The notes beneath the pieces were generated by a model. That model did not search any database. It was given only the letters and a program-made list of their open reading frames with translations, and was not told the DNA's origin. From Saprospiraceae bacterium (lineage in GTDB: Bacteria > Bacteroidota > Bacteroidia > Chitinophagales > Saprospiraceae): DNA of 37,013 nt. Positions 31,292-37,013 of the stretch are shown in pieces. Within the stretch, counting starts at the first letter, position 1. Every line of letters begins with the position of its first letter. Position numbers and translations under genes: made by a program. The stretch is taken from positions 1 through 37,013 of the forward strand of contig JAHDDR010000020.1 of the NCBI GenBank assembly GCA_020629255.1, read 5' to 3'.

Positions 31292-32143
31292 ATGTTTGGA
31301 ATTACATCAATGATAATCTTACAAGCCGATGGGCTTAATCTCACTAAAATTCTACAAGAGATTCTTTCCAAGTTCGGAGGGGCTCTACCTGGGATTATCG
31401 GTGCCATCATCGTTTTCATCCTGGGTTGGATCATATCATCCATTATTGCGAAAGGTATAAAAACGTTATTATCAAAAATTGGAATAGATAAATTTGCAGA
31501 TAACCTCAACCAGGTGGATTTATTTTCCAAGATGAGTATAGAACTGAAGCCCAGTGCTATTTTATCCAAAATCGCATATTATATTCTTCTCTTGATTACC
31601 TTAATGATTGCTGCCGAAATATCCGGTCTTCAAGAACTATCGGATTTAGTAGTAAAAATTATAGAATATACGCCAAGGGTTTTGTCTGCCTTCATTTTGG
31701 CACTTATCGGATTAGTCATCGCGGATTTTATTCGCAAAATGATTGTTACCGCCTGTGATTCTGTAGGGATACCCTCTGGTAGAATCATTGCCAGCTTTAT
31801 TTTCTATTTCATATTCATCACCATTATTATTACGGCGTTGGAGCAAATCGGTTTCGATGCTGATTTGATTTCCAATAATGTCACCATCATTATTGCCGGT
31901 ATTGTTGTGGCTTTTGCCATCGGGTATGGTTTGGCATCCAGAGATATTATGGAAAGCATGCTTTCTTCTTTCTTTTATGTAAAAGGGAAAATAAAAGTAG
32001 GAGATCGCTTAAAAGTAGGCAATTCTCTAGGAGAGGTTGTTGCTATGGATAGCACATCCATCACTTTACTTACAACTGAACAAAACAGAATTATCATTCC
32101 TCTAAGTCGTTTCGCCGAAGGGGAAATAGAAGTCATACAATAA
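31292..32143 (+). CDS. Small-conductance mechanosensitive channel (MscS-like)
   Basis: A 283-aa inner-membrane protein with five to six hydrophobic segments. The first part has two repeats of the conserved TM_helix type: GGALPGIIGAIIVFILGWII near residue 30 and YTPRVLSAFILALIGLVIADF near residue 120. Then comes the MscS pore helix region (IIIAGIVVAFAIGYGLASRDIMESML) and a short beta domain (VKGKIKVGDRLKVGNSLGEVV, IPLSRFAEGEI). It opens under membrane tension to release solutes on osmotic downshock. It is shorter than E. coli MscS at the C-terminus (the alpha/beta cage domain is lacking). Placed after the ECF sigma gene pair. Confidence 0.88.
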   Translation: MFGITSMIILQADGLNLTKILQEILSKFGGALPGIIGAIIVFILGWIISSIIAKGIKTLLSKIGIDKFADNLNQVDLFSKMSIELKPSAILSKIAYYILLLITLMIAAEISGLQELSDLVVKIIEYTPRVLSAFILALIGLVIADFIRKMIVTACDSVGIPSGRIIASFIFYFIFITIIITALEQIGFDADLISNNVTIIIAGIVVAFAIGYGLASRDIMESMLSSFFYVKGKIKVGDRLKVGNSLGEVVAMDSTSITLLTTEQNRIIIPLSRFAEGEIEVIQ

Positions 32144-32219
32144 GCTATTCAAGGGAAAATCAGAAACCATATTTTATAACACAATTAGAAAATTACATCT
32201 AATCTAAATCACTTTCGGA

Positions 32220-33278
32220 ATGAAAAGGATTTCATTACTATTTGTACTACTTACATTTTTGGCTACGGCCACTTTCGCACAAGACGAAGAACCTAAAGAA
32301 GGCTGGGATACCGGTTTGGGTATCGGCTTGGATCTAACCCAACTATTACAAATCAACCCTCGTGTAGGTGCGGGTGAAAATAAAATTGCCCTTGGTGGTG
32401 CTGTGGGTATATTTGCCAATTGGAAAAAAGGGAGACACGCTTGGGATAATTCCGCTTCTTGGAAAATTGGTGTTCAGAAGTTGGGTTCGGGTATTATTGT
32501 TTCTGGAGGAGATAAAATTCCATGGCAAAAATCTATTGACGAATTGCGTTTCGACACCAAGTATGGATATGCCATCACCGAAGACAAAAAATGGTATGCT
32601 GCTACAGAATTGTCTTTCTTGAGTCAGTTATTAAAAGCCTACCAAGGAAACTTCATGAGTGACATTGCTGCTCCAGGTTCTGATCCTATTGCTAAATTCA
32701 TGAATCCGGGTATCATCACTTATTCTGTGGGTTTGGATTGGAAACCGAATGATAATTTCAGCTTATATTATTCTCCTATCGCCATGAAATTCCTAATCGT
32801 ATCTGATGACGACATCGCTGATGATCAAGCTACAGATGCTGACGGGAACGGCTTAGGAACTTCCGTTCATGGTAACCCTTGGAGATCCGCTACTGATTTC
32901 GACAATGTGAATTTCCAATTCGGTTCTTTATTAAAAGCTCAATACCAAAATAAATTTTGGTCGTTCCAAGATGGAGACAAAGAAGCGCACAGAATCATTT
33001 TCAAAACATATTTGACACTTTACTATGATTATCTTCAAGGTCAGAAAAAAGATGAGATCGTAGGTTATAAAAACCACGTAGATGTAGATTGGGGTACAGA
33101 AACTTCTTTAAACATTTTTAAAGGATTACAAATTGTCCTTACAACGAACTTATTCTATGACTGGGATGTGGCTGTCCAGGAAAGTAGTAGAGATGGCGTT
33201 AGAGGTGTAACAGGGAACCTTGTTCGCCGCCCTAGTTTCACAGAACAATTGTTGATCAAATACGGTATCAACTTTTAA
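32220..33278 (+). CDS. DUF3078 family outer-membrane-associated protein
   Basis: A 352-aa exported protein: signal peptide MKRISLLFVLLTFLATATFA cut before QDEEP. The mature protein is beta-rich, with the DUF3078 pattern (GWDTGLGIGLDLTQLLQINPRVGAGENKIALGG; key parts LDLTQLLQINP and AGENKIALGG) and alternating aromatic strands typical of an outer-membrane barrel (WYAATELSFLSQL, FSLYYSPIAMKFL, RIIFKTYLTLYYDYL). This family is confined largely to Bacteroidota and its role is unknown. A Rho-independent terminator follows, so this is the end of the plus-strand run; a separate promoter 76 bases downstream of the MscS gene is possible. Confidence 0.85.
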   Translation: MKRISLLFVLLTFLATATFAQDEEPKEGWDTGLGIGLDLTQLLQINPRVGAGENKIALGGAVGIFANWKKGRHAWDNSASWKIGVQKLGSGIIVSGGDKIPWQKSIDELRFDTKYGYAITEDKKWYAATELSFLSQLLKAYQGNFMSDIAAPGSDPIAKFMNPGIITYSVGLDWKPNDNFSLYYSPIAMKFLIVSDDDIADDQATDADGNGLGTSVHGNPWRSATDFDNVNFQFGSLLKAQYQNKFWSFQDGDKEAHRIIFKTYLTLYYDYLQGQKKDEIVGYKNHVDVDWGTETSLNIFKGLQIVLTTNLFYDWDVAVQESSRDGVRGVTGNLVRRPSFTEQLLIKYGINF

Positions 33279-33323
33279 TACGAGAATATTTATATAAAAC
33301 ATTCTCACCAACTTTAAACAGGG

Positions 33324-33358
33324 GAAAGCTTCGAATGTATTCGGGGCTTTCTTTTTTT
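33324..33358 (+). terminator. Intrinsic terminator of the DUF3078 gene
   Basis: Outer stem GAAAGC/GCTTTC, inner stem CGAAT/ATTCG, followed by seven T. The T run overlaps the stop codon of the convergent minus-strand gene. Confidence 0.8.
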
Positions 33359-34331
33359 ATTTCAATGCAAAATCTACATGGTAATGATCATCATGTATGA
33401 CAAGAACAGGGTTCGTGGTAAAAGGCAAATGTTTTATTTTTTTTCCTTCGGATGTGGTTAATAATTTATTTCTCAATTTTGGATAAAAAATAACTTTTTT
33501 AATCCTTAATCCATTTTTATGAGCCGCTTTTTCTAATGCTTGCAAATGCAAGGCGACGGCTTCGAAATCAATTTCTTTTTTTCCGTTTTTCCCGTCCTCA
33601 TCAAAATCCAAACCGAAACCGAATAAATTAAATACATGATAATTCCAATAACTCGTTCCTACTTTTTTATTTCCTTTTTTTAGAGGTGTGATAAAATCAA
33701 TACTCATTCCATTCCTATGCGTTTTATGAGGCAGAAATTGTCCGCCATGTTTAGCCCCTGTTTCACCTAAAAGGAACTTGGTTTTCGGGCAGGTCGTTTC
33801 GCAGATTTCGTAGGCGTCCAAAACTGCATCCCTTACTTTGTCATGGACGAAGGTTCTCCCCAACAAATAGCAGGTAAAAGAATAGGTGGTATAATTATTT
33901 CCACGCAGAGGAATTCTTTTTGCATTTTCAATACTCCCACGTCCTACTGTTCCTTCAGAAATACTTGGTTTTTTATTTTCAAAAAATAAAATGAAATCAG
34001 GAAAAATAAAAAGGAATAAATACAAGGAAAATAAAACGATAAATACCCATTTCCATATTTTCTTTGTTTTTGAAAAAAAATAAATAAGAGCAAACAATAT
34101 TAAACACCAATATGGAAAAACAAGGATGCTTTCCCAAAAAACATTTAAGTATTTTCCAAACGGAAAAACCAAGGCTTCCCTTACATATCTGGAAACAACC
34201 TGTGCTTGTCTCTCAGCTCCATTAAACGAAGAGCTTTGTACAAGTGCTTTCGAAATAATGGGTGCTAAAAAATAAAATGTACTTATCAGTGCTGAAGAAA
34301 TAATCGTAAAAATGATTTTTCTTTTTTTCAT
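33357..34331 (-). CDS. Membrane-anchored LAS-type (MepA/M15-like) peptidase
   Basis: 324 aa. The N-terminal 120 residues hold two to three transmembrane segments (IIFTIISSALISTFYFLAPI; ILVFPYWCLILFALIYFF; FIVLFSLYLFLFIFPDFILF). The C-terminal domain shows the zinc motifs of LAS peptidoglycan peptidases: His205 and Asp212 in THRNGMSIDF (HxxxxxxD) and the HxH pair His316/His318 in DDHYHVDF. A GTVGRGSIENAKRIP segment recalls the start of penicillin-insensitive murein endopeptidase MepA. It probably cuts peptide cross-links in the periplasm. Fusion of such a domain to a multi-helix membrane anchor is unlike soluble MepA. The family is recognised by motif only. Confidence 0.72.
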   Translation of the reverse strand: MKKRKIIFTIISSALISTFYFLAPIISKALVQSSSFNGAERQAQVVSRYVREALVFPFGKYLNVFWESILVFPYWCLILFALIYFFSKTKKIWKWVFIVLFSLYLFLFIFPDFILFFENKKPSISEGTVGRGSIENAKRIPLRGNNYTTYSFTCYLLGRTFVHDKVRDAVLDAYEICETTCPKTKFLLGETGAKHGGQFLPHKTHRNGMSIDFITPLKKGNKKVGTSYWNYHVFNLFGFGLDFDEDGKNGKKEIDFEAVALHLQALEKAAHKNGLRIKKVIFYPKLRNKLLTTSEGKKIKHLPFTTNPVLVIHDDHYHVDFALK

Positions 34332-34387
34332 AGGATGATTTGTTTTTTGATGGTAAAGGAACGAAGACTGTAATTAGAATATTGTTT

Positions 34388-34439
34388 ACAAAAAGAAACC
34401 CGGATGTTCAAGCACTTGAACATCCGGGTTTCTTTTTGT
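34388..34439. terminator. Long perfect terminator hairpin
   Basis: A 25-bp perfect inverted repeat with a spacer of only two bases (in practice about 24 bp and a 4-base loop): the stem begins ACAAAAAGAAACCCGG and ends CCGGGTTTCTTTTTGT. The polarity fits termination on both strands; it ends the aspartoacylase-like gene (minus), 15 bases after its stop. Confidence 0.9.
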
Positions 34440-34453
34440 TTTATTTGCAGATT

Positions 34454-35413
34454 TTACAAACCGAATTCTTCTATGGTTTTAATAATAAAAAAACCATCTT
34501 CTCCTTGTTTTTGATATAATGGCATTAAAATCCGTCCATCATTTAAAGAACGGATTTCTCCTTTTTGGTCGCGAGCTAAAATATCACCCATTTTTATATG
34601 CTGGAAATTCTCATAGCCCGGAGCCATTACAAATTCATCTTCGGGTGCTATGGAATGACAGTATAACAAATCGGCAATTTTAGGCAGGCCTCTCGAATAT
34701 TCAATTAAAATTTTATCGTGTTTGTTTTCTACATCTTCTGCCCTAACGCACTTTACACTCCTCATGCAATTTGTAATGGCAGCGATAGCTCTTTTTACAG
34801 ACAGATCTTCATTATGTTGCCCCGATTCAAAAGTGACTGCAACGGTCGGCACATTGAAATTATCCGAATTAAAATAATGTAGCGTCGTACCCTGGATTCC
34901 ATTAATCAAACCCCGAATTACCGGTGCATGTAATTCAACAGCAATCCGCTGACTTTCCGGATCATCCGTCGCAATAGAAAAAATACCTCCGAAGGCTGTT
35001 GTGGTATGAAGATCCAACAAAATAAATTGTTCGGGTTGATATTCTTCCACCTCTCTATGTATAAGACGTAAGATGGCTCTCAACTCCTTGTCTTCGCTAT
35101 CTAATTTTGATTCATCTTTTTCATTGAGAACCCGTTCTATATTTTCATTCGTAAATTGTCGATTCAAGTCTTTATTGATGAATCTTTTATTTTCTCTAAT
35201 AGCCGCCAGATTTCCCTTCAGTCCTATAAACCGTCCTTTAAATGTAAAATTGGGATTTGTATCCGGTTCGACTTTCAACATGTTAAACATCTCTTCCAAT
35301 GCCAAAACCCCCGCAGGTTCATTCCCGTGCATGCTACCCAAAATGATGAGAAGCGACCCTCGCTTTCCTTCATCATAAATTCCAATTATCCTTTCCTTTT
35401 CTTCTTCAGACAT
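34454..35413 (-). CDS. Succinylglutamate desuccinylase/aspartoacylase-family protein
   Basis: A zinc-dependent carboxypeptidase-fold (M14-like) amidohydrolase of 319 aa. I start at the ATG at 35413; the frame can be opened two codons earlier at a TTG. Zinc ligands His29 and Glu32 are in GSMHGNEPAG, and the third ligand is the His in LLDLHTTTAFGG. The Arg/Asn substrate motif appears as KDLNRQF, and the catalytic Glu is in VTFESGQHN. The C-terminal beta domain (FVMAPGYENFQHIKMGDILA) is typical of the AstE/AspA group. The true substrate (N-acyl amino acid) is not clear, and no arginine-catabolism genes lie nearby. A TATTTTTG element on the same strand lies 26 bases upstream. Confidence 0.88.
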   Translation of the reverse strand: MSEEEKERIIGIYDEGKRGSLLIILGSMHGNEPAGVLALEEMFNMLKVEPDTNPNFTFKGRFIGLKGNLAAIRENKRFINKDLNRQFTNENIERVLNEKDESKLDSEDKELRAILRLIHREVEEYQPEQFILLDLHTTTAFGGIFSIATDDPESQRIAVELHAPVIRGLINGIQGTTLHYFNSDNFNVPTVAVTFESGQHNEDLSVKRAIAAITNCMRSVKCVRAEDVENKHDKILIEYSRGLPKIADLLYCHSIAPEDEFVMAPGYENFQHIKMGDILARDQKGEIRSLNDGRILMPLYQKQGEDGFFIIKTIEEFGL

Positions 35414-35438
35414 ATCCAATTTTTACAAGGGGCGACGA

Positions 35439-35446
35439 CAAAAATA
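35439..35446 (-). promoter_or_regulatory. Putative -7 element of the aspartoacylase-like gene
   Basis: TATTTTTG on the minus strand is a perfect TAnnTTTG match, 26 bases before the ATG at 35413. A TTG lies upstream, but at a spacing of 14, too short for a standard -33 element. Confidence 0.35.
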
Positions 35447-35533
35447 ATAAAAACGAAGTACAATTCTATCTCAATTCAAAAATTAGAACTTCCTACGAAT
35501 TAAAGTTCATCTCCAACAATAATTTTAAAAAAA

Positions 35534-35564
35534 TTTGTTTTTCATCTTAAAACAAAATATTTTG
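35534..35564 (+). promoter_or_regulatory. Possible ruvC promoter
   Basis: TTTG (35534-35537), 20 bases, then TATTTTG (35558-35564), one base short of TAnnTTTG. If used, transcription would begin at or next to the GTG start of ruvC, a nearly leaderless arrangement. Confidence 0.3.
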
Positions 35565-35569
35565 CATTA

Positions 35570-36142
35570 GTGAAGGATAAAAAAGAAAAAAAGAGTAGAA
35601 AGATTTTGGGCATTGATCCCGGCACCAATTATTGTGGGTATGCTGTTATTGTGATTGAAGGAAGCAAAATCAAATTATTAGAAATGGGAGCCTTCAGCAT
35701 GAAACACCTCGACGATCCCTACCAAAAACTTCGCAAAATCTTCTTAGATACACAAGAAGTTATTGAAAATCACCAACCAGAATCGGTAGCTGTCGAATCT
35801 CCTTTTTATGGGAAAAATGTCCAATCCATGCTAAAACTGGGACGAGCTCAAGGGGTTGCCATTGCAGCCGCCATGACTATGGGTTTGGACATTACAGAAT
35901 ATGCCCCTAAGAAAATCAAGCAATCCATTACGGGCAATGGAAATGCATCCAAAGAACAAGTAGCTGCGATGCTCAACAGCATCGTTATCGGAGATACCCA
36001 CCATGCCTCCCTCGATGCTTCGGATGCTTTGGCGGCTGCGGTCTGCCATCATTTCCAATCTTCAGGGCCATTAGCCGGCATGGGAAAACGATATAAAGAT
36101 TGGTCTTCGTTCTTGGCCGACAACCCCAATAGAAAAGGGTAA
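35570..36142 (+). CDS. ruvC: Holliday junction resolvase RuvC
   Basis: Endonuclease that cuts Holliday junctions in recombination repair. It is 190 aa with catalytic acidic residues in the expected places: Asp in ILGIDPGTNYCGYAV, Glu in VAVESPFYGKNVQS, and the Asp pair in HHASLDASDALAAAVCHH. AAMTMGLDITEYAPKKIKQSITGNGNASKEQV is the usual central block (key part YAPKKIKQSITGNG). The start is a GTG at 35570; the frame has no ATG before the GIDPG motif. It ends two bases from the stop of the convergent oxidoreductase gene, with no terminator hairpin between. Confidence 0.95.
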   Translation: MKDKKEKKSRKILGIDPGTNYCGYAVIVIEGSKIKLLEMGAFSMKHLDDPYQKLRKIFLDTQEVIENHQPESVAVESPFYGKNVQSMLKLGRAQGVAIAAAMTMGLDITEYAPKKIKQSITGNGNASKEQVAAMLNSIVIGDTHHASLDASDALAAAVCHHFQSSGPLAGMGKRYKDWSSFLADNPNRKG

Positions 36143-36144
36143 TC

Positions 36145-37013
36145 CTATTCCATGACAATGACTACTTTGCCTTTCACTTTTCTTTGTTCCATCGCAACTA
36201 ATGCATCGGCAGCATTTGCCAAAGGGTATGTCGCATCAATATGCGGACGGATTTTTCCTTCTTGGTAAAATTGGACGAGTTCTAGAGTATTTGACATGTT
36301 CTTCATCGCCTCTTTCATGGCAAATTGTCCCCAAAATATTCCAACAATCTGGCATTCTTTGAGCAAGGGTAAATTAAGGGAAATGCGAGGAATGTCCCCA
36401 GCAGCAAACCCCACCACACAAAAGCGGCCTTTTCTGGCGGTGGCTCTCAAAGCCGCTTCGGAAAACGCACCTCCTACGGGATCATAAACGACATTTGCTC
36501 CTTTACCACCTGTCAATTCCTTGACCCTCGTTTTTACATCTTCTTCCATATAATTGATACATTCGTCTGCACCATAGGAACGACATAATTCTAATTTTTC
36601 GGATGTTGATGCCGCAGCAATCACTCTGGCTCCCATCATCTTACCCAACTCGACTGCCGCCAGCCCTACCCCGCCCGACGCCCCCAGAACCAAGAGCGTT
36701 TCTCCTTCTTTCAACTTTGCCCTGTCTTTTAAAGCATGATAGGATGTTCCATAAGCCATCATAAAAGAAGCGGCTACTGGAAAGTCCATTCCCAGAGGTT
36801 TAGGAAAACACCTTTTCTCGGGTATGATGATTTTTTCGGCAAAACCGCCATGCGGCATCAGACTGAATACCTCATCCCCTACTTTGAAGGAAGATACTCC
36901 CTCTCCTACTGATTCTACAACGCCGGCAATATCGCTTCCAGGAGAAAAAGGTAAATCAGGTTTGAATTGATATTTTCCTTGTATGATTAATGTATCCGGA
37001 AAATTGACTCCAC
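36145..37013 (-). CDS. NADPH:quinone oxidoreductase-like (MDR superfamily), 5' end outside window
   Basis: A medium-chain dehydrogenase/reductase of the zinc-free quinone oxidoreductase/zeta-crystallin type. The frame continues past the ATG at 36858 to the window edge (reading GVNFPDTLIIQGKYQ, PFSPGSDIAGVVESVGEGV), so the start lies beyond 37013 and about 289 residues are visible. Motifs: substrate-domain GSDIAGVV and VGDEV, then the Rossmann NADPH site LVLGASGGVGLAAVELGK with the following ARVIAAASTSEKL, and the C-terminal KVKGKVVIVME. No structural-zinc Cys cluster is seen in the visible part. It probably reduces quinones or enones with NADPH; the physiological substrate is unknown. Confidence 0.92.
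   Translation of the reverse strand, partial: GVNFPDTLIIQGKYQFKPDLPFSPGSDIAGVVESVGEGVSSFKVGDEVFSLMPHGGFAEKIIIPEKRCFPKPLGMDFPVAASFMMAYGTSYHALKDRAKLKEGETLLVLGASGGVGLAAVELGKMMGARVIAAASTSEKLELCRSYGADECINYMEEDVKTRVKELTGGKGANVVYDPVGGAFSEAALRATARKGRFCVVGFAAGDIPRISLNLPLLKECQIVGIFWGQFAMKEAMKNMSNTLELVQFYQEGKIRPHIDATYPLANAADALVAMEQRKVKGKVVIVME

Noticed and set aside
1-37013. CRISPR array, tRNA or rRNA genes
   Set aside because: No regularly spaced direct repeats and no cloverleaf or rRNA-like conserved stretch were seen on either strand by reading; a tRNA scan would be the decisive test.

Overview
The window is a stretch of a Bacteroidota chromosome. The evidence is: low-GC coding sequence with Lys/Asn/Phe-rich proteins, many lipoproteins, a C-terminal type IX secretion (T9SS) sorting domain, a short NusA, an IF2 with a long Lys/Glu-rich N-terminal linker, FG-GAP/ASPIC proteins, a DUF3078 protein, and several promoters with the phylum's -7 element TAnnTTTG in place of a sigma70 -10 box. 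The overall flavour resembles marine Saprospiria-type genomes, but I cannot fix the genus. I see no rRNA, tRNA, transposase, prophage or CRISPR array.

Layout. Positions 1-320: the end of an acyl-CoA dehydrogenase gene. 485-3312: dnaX and an HTH-type regulator. 3313-3817: a gene-poor gap that may hold a minus-strand small gene or RNA. 3818-6864: radA and an Ig-like lipoprotein. 6929-12170 (minus): a cytochrome c/copper-monooxygenase T9SS protein and a giant FG-GAP/ASPIC lipoprotein. 12247-16951 (plus): a tight run of vanadium haloperoxidase, small secreted protein, MBOAT acyltransferase, SGNH-like partner and LEA-type lipoprotein. 17000-20948 (minus): thyA, pgi and a cytochrome c-PQQ sugar dehydrogenase, apparently one operon. 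21248-23514 (plus): a glucosaminidase, a GDPD lipoprotein and a Gre-like protein, in a region full of long perfect inverted repeats. 23586-30087 (minus): metal ABC permease, ppa, then rimP-nusA-infB. 30260-33278 (plus): ECF sigma factor, acidic small protein, MscS channel and DUF3078 protein. 33357-37013: LAS-type peptidase, aspartoacylase-like protein, ruvC and a quinone-oxidoreductase-like protein that runs off the end.

Most of the content is housekeeping (replication clamp loader, recombination, translation/transcription factors, nucleotide and sugar metabolism). The accessory part is mainly periplasmic or surface oxidation chemistry: two proteins with fused cytochrome c domains (copper monooxygenase-like and PQQ-dependent dehydrogenase) and a haloperoxidase, plus an MBOAT/SGNH pair likely to acylate an envelope glycan.

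The most striking observations are regulatory. dnaX carries a run of ten A residues just after clamp-loader domain III, with stop codons immediately afterwards in both other frames, as expected for a slippage site that makes a short gamma-like subunit. The rimP-nusA-infB operon may be led by a promoter followed by an intrinsic terminator (possible attenuator). The metal permease has a DtxR/MntR-like palindrome at its predicted transcription start. A 24-bp perfect inverted repeat lies directly against the promoter of the GDPD gene. No wholly new multi-gene system is evident.
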